Positions 44,226 to 54,372 of a stretch of 64,000 nt of DNA are shown in pieces. How positions within the stretch are numbered: the stretch's first letter is position 1; each line of letters starts with the position of its first letter. The notes beneath the pieces were generated by a model. The model was not told where the DNA came from. It was given only the letters and a program-made list of their open reading frames with translations, and ran no database searches. Source of the stretch: Cymbomonas tetramitiformis (Eukaryota; Chlorophyta; Pyramimonadophyceae; Pyramimonadales; Pyramimonadaceae); the NCBI GenBank assembly GCA_001247695.2, contig LGRX02034707.1:1-64000 (forward strand), read 5' to 3'. The position numbers and the translations under genes are program-made.

Positions 44226-44370
44226 GAAATCATAGCAGGTGCGCATCGCACTGACGAGCTAAAATCATCGTACGTGCGCGTCGTGATGAACGATTCGTGC
44301 GGATCATTTGCAAATAGCGAAATCATCATATGTGTGCGTTGCACTGAACGATTCGTGCGGATTATTAGCG
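44226..44370. repeat. 58-bp degenerate tandem repeat
   Basis: About two and a half units carry GAACGATTCGTGCGGA (44288 and 44346) and GAAATCAT. They lie in a CG-rich degenerate stretch (44040-44806) with no believable gene. Confidence 0.6.
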
Positions 44371-44811
44371 AACATCACTGTCGCCAATTCATTTCATATA
44401 GTATGTCGCTGTCGCCGGTGTATGTCGCATGGTATGAATGCGATCGCGCGAATAACGAAATTTCGTGCGTCCTGTCGCAGTTGATGTGAATCATACATAC
44501 CGATGATCATTTTTCGTTCGCGCGCCTGTATCTCGCATACCATGCCAACCCTGCGAAATGTTGACAGCATGCATGTGCGATCCGTACGCCGTGCGCACAC
44601 CTTGTCGCTGTTTATTTGCTGATGATATTGCTGGGAATGAAATTAGTTGTGAATGTGTTCGCGCTGATGATATTTATTGCGCACTTCGTTTGCTGACGAT
44701 GTTGCAGCGAATGCTGTTGTACGCTTGTAGATATTCGATATATTATGTATACGTGCGAGCTATGTCGCCGATATGTATGCGCGAAACCTGTCACACCCAC
44801 AGTATACAAAA

Positions 44812-45055
44812 TGCTGGACTTCGGGTTTAGGCTTAGTTATTATGGGCTCTGACTAGCCCCTAGCCTGACCCTGCTTCCGTATCGTGTCCGTGACATCCTA
44901 GCACTGTACTGTACAATAGTACAGTACAGTAGTACAGTCTTTGTTTCACTGTCCGGGTTTCCGAGAAGCATAAAGCCTCGGCCGGACACTAGTTATGGAT
45001 TATCTGTTTGATCTGTAGCGAGCTTAGCCGGACAGTAGTATCTGTCTTTCTCGCA
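44812..45055 (+). repeat. 5' LTR of G1
   Basis: It is 244 bases, TGCTGGACTTCGGG to TTTCTCGCA. It contains a palindromic ACTGTACTGTACAATAGTAC region. It is nearly the same as 48198-48439. Confidence 0.92.
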
Positions 45056-45489
45056 GGTTATGGCCCGCACCGGCTTTCCGGTGATTCTGATGGCACAGCG
45101 CCTTGCTGTTGCCATGTTCGGCTAAGTAGGACGTAGGAGGGGTTGAGCGCCCACTTGGGCGGTGGTGTATCATTCTCGCGGTATGGCCTTTTGACATGGC
45201 AGTGATGGCGGCACGCGTTGTGCTCGCCTTCGCTGCGCAGGAGATCAGTTTGTGACGGATTGTTTTTATTTTACGGCAGTATCGTCGCAGCGAGAGTTGA
45301 TCTGCATCGTGCGCCACTGGCCCTGGCGAGGACGCTCCACACGTTGTGAATTTTGGCCGCTCTCGATCTTCCGCTTACGACCTGTAATTTTCAGTCTGTT
45401 CTGCTGAGACTTCTACGAAGTATCTGGCCGCTGTGACAGTTCTTACTCCATCGCCCTGCTTAGCTCGACCTTTCCCCTGTCTCTCTATC

Positions 45490-47920
45490 ATGATTACCAC
45501 AGCAAATAGGATGACGCGGTCTCGCGTCCGTAGATTAGAGACGATTTTTGATGATGTGGGTGCGCAGCACGCTGCGACACCACACACCCCGCAGCTGCCA
45601 GCTCCGACCACCGCAGCTGCGAGGGAGATTCTCGACAAATGTCAACAGGTTGCTCGCGACAATTTTGACAGAAAGGTTGCGAAAATCGTTGCTACGAAAA
45701 TTCTCGGGGACAAATCGGACCGCTTCGCTGGTACGAGTCCGACGCAGTCGACATTTTTTCACAGATCATGCATGAGCTTCGAGCACAGTTTCTTCTCCAG
45801 TCGCAGGCATTTGCTCCCCTCTTTGACCTGACTGACATGACTGTTGCGGCTAGGCATGAGGGCAACGAGTTGCTGCTTTCGGCTCTGACGTTTCTGGCTC
45901 GCCCTGGCTCGCCTGCTCGTGACTGGCTTGAGGCCTCTGGGTCTGACGTTCCTGGAGATGGCAAGCGTGCTGCCCTTGAGGTGGTACGCATGCTCCAGGA
46001 ACGCTCAGAGCCCTTTGACTCTTTTGAGTCGCTGCTGGCGGTTCGCATCCCCAGCAGCGAAGATCCTGACCGTGGCATCCGTGAGTTCAATGGCCTGTTG
46101 CGGGACGTTCAGCGTTCCCACAACTTGCCAGAGGACGCGGTGAAGCGGCAGTTTCTAAAGGCTCTCGGCAATTCGGCGTTGTATCGTGACTTGGCTAACT
46201 CTCTGGCTCGAGCTGACCAGCGGCAGGGCGTGTCTCTTTTGACTATTCAGGCTCGTGTGCGGGAGCAGTTCCGCCACGGCCTGAAAGTCTCTGACGCCCG
46301 TGTTTCTGCTCTGTCATTCGGCGATGGCGCGTCTGACCTGGCTGCGGCGTTGTCCAGTCTGCAGAAGCAGCTGGAGCGCATGCAGCAGGACATTCGTGAC
46401 CTGAAGCGGCAGAAGCGGGAAGTGGCACCGCCTGCGGGCAAGCACCTTACCCGCTCTGCTGCTAAGCATCATCGTGCTGGTGTTAAGCCACTTGGCACCG
46501 CTCCTCCTGTCTCATTTGACAAGAAGAGCGGTGCCTTCGTGCCCCACTGCAGAAATGCGGAGTGTGCACAAAGTGGTTTGAAGCCAGGGAAGATATCTTC
46601 CGTTGAGCTGGTACGGCCCCAAATCAAAAATTCTTTCGGCCCGCCTTCGGCCCGCCCGGTCCGAACTACAAAATGCCCGCCGCAGGCGCGAAAATTTTAA
46701 TCTTAAGTATGGGAAAATGCAAAAATCGCAAAATTTTCATCAAATTTTTAGAAATTTGCGCCAAATTGGTTCGGCCCCAAAGCAATTTCTCTTTCGGTCC
46801 CTCTTCGGCCCGGGCCTCATTTTGGCGACTCAGTTCGGCCCGGGGCCGGCCAATCGGGGTAAGATATCTTCCCTGTTTGAAGCACTGGCATGCTGAATGC
46901 CCCAACGGCGGTCCTCACTCTGCCCACTATTGTGGTGCAGTTGAGGACTATGAGACTGACTGCCTGGCTGTTCGTTTCCAGCGGTTCTATGACGCTGGGG
47001 ATGAACATGCCTTCGAGTCGCTCTGCACGATGGAGGGTCGCCCAGAGGTGTGCGAGCTGTCGGCACATTCTTTTGTGACGGCTGAGCCCACATCTCTGCG
47101 GCACTTTCAGGATGCGGCGGCTTCCGCTCAGGATGCGGCGGCTGACGATGACGGCATGGCTCAGTTTGGTCTGGCCACATTCCACTCGGGTGCACGGGGC
47201 TCGATTCCGCCACCGCCTGCGGTTCGGCATCCCTCTGCACTCGTGGCTGGTGGTGTGCCTGCGGCTCATGACCCGCCAGTGGTTATCCCTGGCTCTCTCG
47301 GCTTGCCTGGCTCTGTCCCGTCACTCCAGCTTGGCGACTCTGCACCGGCTCCGCTGTTTGCTGGCATGAGGATTGAGACTTCTGACATTGGCTCTGAAGT
47401 CTCTGACAATGACCAAGACTCTGACAATGACTCTGACGGCGGGCGGCAAGTGGCTTTTGGCTCCTTCGGCACTCTTTGGCATGGCTCTGACTCTGACCTT
47501 GCTGACGGGGGAGCATCGACAGTAGGCAGTCTGACTCCGGTGTGCCGTCCGCGGACTCCGCCGAGCTTTCTCCGATGTGCGTTGATGTCTTCGGTGCTTT
47601 GTTGTTCTCTGCTGGCTGGCGCTACGGCATCTCTGGTTGCCGTGGGCGGTGGTGACAGGGGCCTGGTCGAGCCCGGAGTCACCGTCTGTCGGTTTACTGG
47701 AGATCTCTCTGCTTCGATTCCACCACTTGGTGCTGCAGGCATCCGTGATTGGCCGCCAGATGATGGGGTTCTTCTGTGTTCCTCTTCAATGCTCAAACCG
47801 CCGTGGGGTCCTGCTTATTTAAGGGCTTCGGTGCTCTTGGAGTCCTTTACAGTCTTCCATTACCTTGCTTTCAGCTACGGATCCACCTTACCCACTTGGG
47901 TCTGGTGGTGCTCAATTTGA
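45490..47920 (+). pseudogene. gag: Gag-like protein of G1 (frameshifted, MITE-disrupted)
   Basis: Start ATG at 45490 (MITTANRMTRSRVRRLETIF) is matched by the ATG of G2. A one-base loss near 45735 moves reading to the next frame, and a 291-bp hAT-like MITE at 46585 then interrupts it just before the Cys/His segment. The rest is very similar to G2: FNGLLRDVQRSHNLPEDAVK, the coiled-coil LSSLQKQLERMQQDIRDLKR, and a C-terminal hydrophobic segment. The last about 50 residues diverge by a further frame change. It is not functional as it stands. Confidence 0.88.
46585..46875. mobile_element. hAT-like MITE inside G1
   Basis: It has 291 bases with ends CAGGGAAGATATCTT and its inverse. It is flanked by an 8-bp duplication TTTGAAGC (46577-46584 and 46876-46883). 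The empty site is present in G2 at about 50624-50631 (one base different). Ends starting CAGGG and an 8-bp duplication are hallmarks of hAT elements. No ORF. Confidence 0.9.
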
Positions 47921-48197
47921 AACAGACAGCTTACAATTCACTTCGGGATTCAACTGTGCTTACATCCCGACCGCTGAACTCAGCCCTGCTGACCAGCCTC
48001 AAAGTGGCTGAGTTTACTTCAATTGTCCTGGCAGCTTGATTAGCTTTAGCCCAGTAGTGGGATGACCGGGTCAAGACCCCGGCACCCAGCTAGAAGTGAT
48101 CGGTTTCCACCGAAGTGAATGTTAGGTGTTTGTTTGTTATCTCGTGGCTGTATTATACTGTACCTGCTTTGCTAGGCAGTCACACCCACGGGTGGTG

Positions 48198-48439
48198 TGC
48201 TGGACTTCGGGTTTAGGCTTAGTTATTATGGGCTCTGACTAGCCCCTAGCCTGACCCTGCTTCCGTATCGTGTCCGTGACATCCTAGCCACTGTACTGTA
48301 CAATAGTACAGTACAGTAGTACAGTCTTGCTTCACTGTCTGGGTTTCCGAGAGCAGAAAGCCTCGGCCAGACACTGTTTATGGATCATCAGTTTGATTCT
48401 CAGCGAGCTTAGCCGGACAGCGGATCTGTCTTTCTCGCA
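48198..48439 (+). repeat. 3' LTR of G1
   Basis: It is 242 bases and pairs with 44812-45055. It is preceded by CACCCACGGGTGGTG, a small hairpin, where a polypurine tract would be expected. The right flank is CAAAA. Confidence 0.92.
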
Positions 48440-48853
48440 CAAAATCTATATACAAATATATCGTCTGCTGCACAAACACTTATGTCCTCGTTCTTTGCTT
48501 GAGCGGAGAATAACCACTGTCAAGGTTGGATATCAACCTTAAAGACTATGCGGCTGCTATTGAACTGTAGCAAGCTCGCAACAATACTTGGTGGGGATGA
48601 GTGCAACGCTCTGGTGTCCAGAAGTGTCTGCTTGAGCGCAATGCTCCTCATATACCTCAATGCCCTCACGCTTCATAAGCGTTACCACCATCGGGTTGTG
48701 AACCCGAGAGCATTGGGTGAACTAACCGTATCGGCTGGTCGAAATAGCCATTTGATACTCGCATGCTCTTCAGTTCATGCTTGAAGCGAAGACGCGTCCT
48801 CTCAGAACAGTTCGTTCTTCAAGAACTTGTCTTGCTTCGCCATCGAGATGCCG

Positions 48854-49096
48854 TGCTGGACTTCGGGTTTAGGCTTAGTTATTATGGGCTCTGACTAGCC
48901 CCTAGCCTGACCCTGCTTCCGTCTCGTGTCCGTGACATCCTAGCACTGTACTGTACAGTAGTACAGTACAGTAGTACAGTCATCGTTTCACTGTCTGGGT
49001 TTCCGAGAGCATAAAGCTTCGGCCAGACACAAGTTATATGATTATCAGTTTGTTTCCTAGCGAGCTTAGCCGGACAGCGTATCTGTCTTCCTCGCA
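48854..49096 (+). repeat. 5' LTR of G2
   Basis: It begins TGCTGGAC, ends CCTCGCA and has the same length as the 3' LTR with few differences. The leader after it carries a hairpin CACCGGCTTTCCGGTG also present in G1. Confidence 0.93.
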
Positions 49097-49535
49097 GGTT
49101 ATAGGCCGCACCGGCTTTCCGGTGATTCTGATGATGGCACAGCGCCTTGCTGTTGCCATGTTCGGCTAAGTAGGACGTAGGAGGGGCTGAGCGCCCACTT
49201 GGGCGGTGGTGTATTATTCTCGCGGTATGGCCTTTTAGCTTGGCAGTGATGGCGGCACGCCTTGTGCTCGCCTTCGCTGCGCAGGAGATCAGCAATTTGT
49301 GACGGATTATTTTTTTTGCAGCAGTATCGTCGCGACGAGAGTTGATTTGCTACGTGCGCCACTAGCTCTGGCGAGGTCGCTCCACACGCTGCGGATTTTG
49401 GCCGCTCTCATGCTTACGCTCACGACCTGTGAGTTTTGATCTTGTTCTGCTGAGGCTTCTACAGGTTGTCTGGCCGCTGTGCGGAATCTTATGCCACCAC
49501 CCTCGCTTGCTCAGCTCTTCCGTAGTCTATCCATC

Positions 49536-51710
49536 ATGGTTGCTACAGCAAATAGAATGACGCGGTCTCGCGTCCGTAGATTAGAAACGATTTTTGATGA
49601 TGTGGGTGCACAGCACTCAGCGACACCGCAGACACCGCAGCTGCCAGCTCCGACCACCGCAGCTGCGAGAGAGGTTCTTGAGAAATGTCAGCAGCTAGCT
49701 CGCGAAAATTTTGACAGGAAGGTTGCAAAAGTCGTTGCCGCGAAAATTCTCGGAGACAAATCGGACCGCTTCGCTGGCACAGAGACCGACGCCGTGGACA
49801 TTTTTTCACAGCTTATGCATGAGCTTCGCGCACAGTTTCTACTCCAGTCACAGGCATTTGCTCCCCTGTTTGACTTGGCCAACATGACTGTTGAGGCTAG
49901 GCATGAGGCCAATGAATTGCTGCTTTCGGCTCTGACGTTTCTGGCTCGCCCTGGCTCGCCTGCTCGTGACTGGCTTGAGGCCTCTGGGTCTGACGTTCCT
50001 GGAGATGGCAAGCGTGCTGCCCTTGAGGTGGTACGCATGCTCCAGGAACGCTCAGAGCCCTTTGACTCTTTTGAGTCGCTGCTGGCGGTTCGCATCCCCA
50101 GCAGCGAAGATCCTGACCGTGGCATCCGTGAGTTCAATGGCCTGTTGCGGGACGTTCAGCGTTCCCACAACTTGCCAGAGGACGCGGTGAAGCGGCAGTT
50201 TCTCAAGGCTCTCGGCAATTCGGCTTTGTACCGTGATTTGGCTAATTCCTTGGCTCGGGCTGACCAGCGGCAGGGCGTGTCTCTTTTGACTATTCAGGCT
50301 CGTGTGCGGGAGCAGTTCCGCCACGGCCTGAAAGTCTCTGACGCCCCTATATCTGCTCTGTCATTCGGCGATGGCGCGTCTGACCTGGCTGCGGCGTTGT
50401 CCAGTCTGCAGAAGCAGCTGGAGCGCATGCAACAGGACATTCGTGACTTGAAGCGGCAGAGGCGGGAAGGGCCTCCGCCTGCGGGCAAGCACCTTACCCG
50501 CTCTGCTGCTAAGCATCATCGTGCTGGTGTTAAACCGCTTCGCACCGCTCCTCATGTCTCATTTGACAAGAAGAGCGGTGCCTTCGTGCCCCACTGCCAG
50601 AATGCGGTGTGTGCACAAAGTGGTTTAAAGCACTGGCATGCTGAATGCCCCAACGGCGGTCTTCACTCTGCCCACTATTGTGGTGCGGTTGAAGACTACG
50701 AGACTGACTGCTTGGCTGTTCGTTTCCAGCGTTTCTATGACGCGGGGGATGAGCACGCTTTTGAGTCGCTCTGCACGATGGAGGGTCGCCCAGAGGTGTG
50801 CGAGCTGTCGGCGCATTCCTTTGTGCCGGCTGAGCCCACATCTCTGAAGCACTTTCAGGATGCGGCGGCTTCCGCTCAGGATGCGGCAGCTGGCGATGAC
50901 GGCGAGGCTCACTTTCCTCTAGCCACGTTCCACTCGGGTGCACGGGGTTCGATTCCGCCACCGCCTGCGGTTCGGGATCCCTCTGCACTCGTGGCTGGTG
51001 GTGTGCCTACGGCTCATGACCCACCAGTGGCTGTCCCTGGCTCTCTCGGCTTGCCTGGTTCTGTCCCATCGCTCTGGCTTGGCGACTCTGCACCGGCTCC
51101 GCTGTTTGCTGGCATGACGATTGAGACTTCTGACATTGGCTCTGAAGTCTCTGACAACGACCAAGGCTCTGACAATGACTCCGACGGCGGGCAGCAAGTG
51201 GCTTTTGACTCCTTCGGCACTCTTGAGCATGACTCTGACAGGGGAGCATCGCCGCTAGCAGCTCAGATGTACCGTCCGCGGGCGCCGCCGAGTTTTCTCC
51301 GGTGTGCGTTGATGTCCTCGATGCTCTGTTGTTCTCTGTTGGCCAGTGCTACGGCATCTTTGGTTGCCGTGGGCGGTGGTGACAGGGGCCTGGTTGAGCC
51401 CGGAGTCACCGTCCATCGGTCTACTGGGGGTGTCTTTGCTTCGGATCCGCCACTTGGCTCTCTGGACGTCCGTGATTGGCCGCCTGACGATCGAGTTCTT
51501 TCATCTCTTTCTTCAATGCTCAAGCCGCCATGGGATTCTGCTTATCTCAATTCTTCAGTTGCTTTACTTTCAGCTGTGGATCCACCTTGCCCACTTGGGC
51601 CTGGTGGTGCTCAATCGGTGACAGACACCTTACAATTCACTTCAGGATTCTTATTTACTTTGCATCCGACCGCTGAACTCAGCCCCGCTGACCAGCCTCA
51701 AGGTGGCTGA
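49536..51710 (+). CDS. gag: Gag-like structural protein of G2 (about 724 residues)
   Basis: I choose the ATG at 49536 because it is the one shared with G1, although the frame is open upstream. The N-terminal part is basic (NRMTRSRVRRLE). Residues about 110-330 are helical and resemble a retrotransposon capsid (EFNGLLRDVQRSHNLPEDAV, QFLKALGNSALYRDLANSL). A coiled coil follows (LSSLQKQLERMQQDIRDLKR). A Cys/His cluster (CQNAVC, HWHAECPNGG, HSAHYC) takes the place of a nucleocapsid finger but does not fit CX2CX4HX4C. The C-terminal third is Asp/Ser-rich (SDNDQGSDNDSDGG), then a hydrophobic segment (LMSSMLCCSLLASATASLVA). It would build particles and bind RNA. No enzyme domain is seen. Confidence 0.82.
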   Translation: MVATANRMTRSRVRRLETIFDDVGAQHSATPQTPQLPAPTTAAAREVLEKCQQLARENFDRKVAKVVAAKILGDKSDRFAGTETDAVDIFSQLMHELRAQFLLQSQAFAPLFDLANMTVEARHEANELLLSALTFLARPGSPARDWLEASGSDVPGDGKRAALEVVRMLQERSEPFDSFESLLAVRIPSSEDPDRGIREFNGLLRDVQRSHNLPEDAVKRQFLKALGNSALYRDLANSLARADQRQGVSLLTIQARVREQFRHGLKVSDAPISALSFGDGASDLAAALSSLQKQLERMQQDIRDLKRQRREGPPPAGKHLTRSAAKHHRAGVKPLRTAPHVSFDKKSGAFVPHCQNAVCAQSGLKHWHAECPNGGLHSAHYCGAVEDYETDCLAVRFQRFYDAGDEHAFESLCTMEGRPEVCELSAHSFVPAEPTSLKHFQDAAASAQDAAAGDDGEAHFPLATFHSGARGSIPPPPAVRDPSALVAGGVPTAHDPPVAVPGSLGLPGSVPSLWLGDSAPAPLFAGMTIETSDIGSEVSDNDQGSDNDSDGGQQVAFDSFGTLEHDSDRGASPLAAQMYRPRAPPSFLRCALMSSMLCCSLLASATASLVAVGGGDRGLVEPGVTVHRSTGGVFASDPPLGSLDVRDWPPDDRVLSSLSSMLKPPWDSAYLNSSVALLSAVDPPCPLGPGGAQSVTDTLQFTSGFLFTLHPTAELSPADQPQGG

Positions 51711-51895
51711 GTTTCTTGGCGTTTATCCTGGTAGCTTGATTAGCTTTAGCCCAGTAGTGGGATGACCGGGTCAAGACCCCGGCACCCAGCTAGAAGTGAT
51801 CGGTTTCCACCGAGTTGCACGTAGGTGTTTGTTTATTATCACGTGGCTGTATACCCTGTACCTGCCTTGCTAGGTAGTCACACCCACGGGTGGTG

Positions 51896-52138
51896 TGCTG
51901 GACTTCGGGTTTAGGCTTAGTTATTATGGGCTCTGACTAGCCCCTAGCCTGACCCTGCTTCCGTCTCGTGTCCGTGACATCCTAGCACTGTACAGTACAG
52001 TAGTACAGTACAGTAGTACAGTCATCGTCTCACTGTCTGGGTTTCCGAGAGCATAAAGCTTCGGCCAGACACAAGTTATATGATGATCAGTTTGTTCCCG
52101 AGCGAGCTTAGCCGGACAGCGTATCTGTCTTCCTCGCA
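51896..52138 (+). repeat. 3' LTR of G2
   Basis: It is 243 bases, preceded by CACCCACGGGTGGTG as in G1. The right flank TGCCG is the target duplication. Confidence 0.93.
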
Positions 52139-53416
52139 TGCCGTACCTGGCTTCTCGATGACAGATGTCACTCATGGTGAGTGGACGACATACATTATGA
52201 CGGTACATGTCATAGTCGACCGTACTGACAATACTTGACGACTGTATGTCATTATAACATATGACATGACATGACATGACATGGTATGGCATGTATGACA
52301 GGTATGACAGGTATGACGCATATATCATCGGTCATATCCCTGACATGCTGTGTGATGGAATTGGCATATACGGTGTGCTGGAATTGGCACTACGACTAGT
52401 TCGTACAGTCTAGTGTCATTCCCGTATGTCATCTTCGGTGGTCAGCCTGTGTCACTCATCTCGGATATATATCGTTTGTATATCCGAGTTTAGAGATCCG
52501 TTGTTTCACCGTCGGCAGCGGGTCCCCACTGCCTGAGCTGCTGTTTCTAGCATGGACACCAATTCTTCATATATATCCAATAGCTGACTACCGTGGCAGT
52601 TATGGATGTTTCCGCGCCCATACTGATCCCATACAGGTAAAGACGAATTCGCCCCTTAGGGTGTTAACAAGATTCCGCTGTCCGTTTAACTGATCCACGC
52701 TGATCCAAGAAGTTGGAAAAAATTGAAAAGGTCCGCGAAGATGAGGCATCTTCCATTATTCTACTGGGCAGAATGCGAAACCCCGCATATCAAATTGTCT
52801 CTCGCCAATGTATGAGTTCATCCTTGCCTTATATATGCGGTGCCTAACATGCATGTGCACTTTAATGGTATATCCATGCCGCTGCCAAAGTGTTAAAAAG
52901 CGGAGCGGAAGGTTAAAAAACTGCTCTGAAATATTTCCCACTAACGCATGAAACAATTCCTGAAAGGATGAAATCGTGGATCGCGATTTTCTCGCGCGAT
53001 CGAAAAACTGGACCGTGATATCCTATACTCAATACTGGGGCTGGCGTGGCGAACGAGCCAGCGCCGCTGGCGGAGCGCCTCGATTACGATGGAGCGATGG
53101 CGCGGCGCGTGCATTTTTGATTTTTCCTGGCCCGCCAGCGCAGCGCTGGCGGGGCGTGTGGGCTCTCAAAATGGGTCAGACGCGCCGGATATGGCGCGCC
53201 GACGCGTTCAAAGTGCATCCTTGGTGGCAAACACCATCCCCCAGGAGCGTCGATCGGATCGACTTTGCCGCTCGTCGTCCGTCGTGGTCTGGTGTATCTG
53301 TATCGTGTACAGTACAGTATGGCAATGTGTATGTCGGATGTCTACTCTAACTCTTGTCCCAGAGCTTATGGACGAAAATAAATATTTAGGGTTTGCAACT
53401 CTGTGGGGTCCATAAG

Positions 53417-53504
53417 CAGAGTTTCTCCGAGCCTCTTCGATCAACTGTAACGTCGACCCTCGCGTGTCGCAGGCCGCGCAGCGGCCGCGCTCGGAGAAAC
53501 TCTG
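53417..53504. repeat. 88-bp foldback sequence
   Basis: CAGAGTTTCTCCGAGC is exactly inverted at the other end (GCTCGGAGAAACTCTG). The interior has GGCCGCGCAGCGGCC. The flanks share only ATAAG/AATAAG, so an 8-bp duplication is not shown. It is a mini-MITE or a stem-loop. Confidence 0.65.
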
Positions 53505-54290
53505 GGAATAAGAGTAGTCGGATGTCGTATCGCCAGACTGTATAAGTATTGACCAAGGGGTATAAACCCTTGCGCTTAGTATTATTGACTGGTGAGGGCC
53601 GTCCTTAAAACTGGTTTGAGGTGAGAGCGACAGCCACGGATGAACACAACACAGAACAGTCGGTGAACAGATTAGAGATTTGCACATTTCATCCCTCCTG
53701 GTATGGTATCGAATGTGAAAACATAAGTCTGTAGCTCTTTTTAGATTTGAAACCCGCCTATTGATTTACCTAAAACTTATCGTGCGCGAGGGTCACACCA
53801 ATACCAACTGAAGCCTTGGGATTGCGTGCTACGTCGTGAGACCACTACACCTCGATCGAAATACATCTTACAGCACGCGAGCGGCAGCATGTTCTCACAG
53901 TGCCTTTCTTTTTCGCCTTATGCCGATACTAGGGATACCTTGAGTGTGCGAGGTAAGAGCCAGCACAAGGAAGCCCGATTCAGTGTTCCATATTCAGTTT
54001 CCAATTTGAAGAATCCACTTCTAGGCGTATCATCGATACGCGTTCAATGGAATGATTGACGTCAGTGGATGACGATCGATTTTAATGAAGTTAATATGCC
54101 GTGATGGAAGGCAATGTTTTGTCAACTTCAACTTTATAATTAGAAACGTTGGATGTCGATTTGCCAGTTCTATGATAGTCACAAATATCTTTCTTTACAG
54201 ATAGTCCCAACTATCCTTCGCTTTCAGTTGTGTGCACTTTTCCTGAACACTCTCATTCTCACCTTCCCTCCACACACGCGTACAGCTGCT

Positions 54291-54372
54291 CGTTCGAGGC
54301 ACACAGCAAGCGCATGCAGCGGATCGTTCGAGACACACAGCAAGCGCATGCAGCGGATCGTTCGAGACACAC
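54291..54372. repeat. 34-bp tandem repeat, 2.4 units
   Basis: The unit CGTTCGAGRCACACAGCAAG followed by CGCATGCAGCGGAT repeats twice in full and once in part. Confidence 0.9.

Larger units (their letters stand above)
44812..48439 (+). mobile_element. G1: gag-only LTR retrotransposon (non-autonomous)
   Basis: LTRs at 44812-45055 and 48198-48439 (TGCTGGAC...CTCGCA) are flanked by the 5-bp duplication CAAAA (44807-44811 and 48440-48444). Between them is one gag-like reading frame and no protease, RT or integrase. It is about 3.3 kb after removing a 291-bp MITE and its duplication. It needs another element's enzymes to move. It is the sibling of G2. Confidence 0.9.
48854..52138 (+). mobile_element. 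G2: gag-only LTR retrotransposon (non-autonomous)
   Basis: Two 243-base LTRs (48854-49096 and 51896-52138) are flanked by TGCCG (48849-48853 and 52139-52143). There is one long gag-like ORF and no pol. It is 3285 bases in all. It inserted into an old LTR of the A/B family. The intact ORF makes it the better candidate for a mobilisable copy. Confidence 0.93.
48518..52345 (-). repeat. Old A/B-family LTR (element H), split by G2
   Basis: The two halves, 48518-48853 and 52144-52345, join across G2 into one minus-strand LTR very like the one at 33877-34429. No 3' UTR follows at 52346, so it may be a solo or truncated LTR. Flanks do not show a matching 5-bp duplication. Confidence 0.82.
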
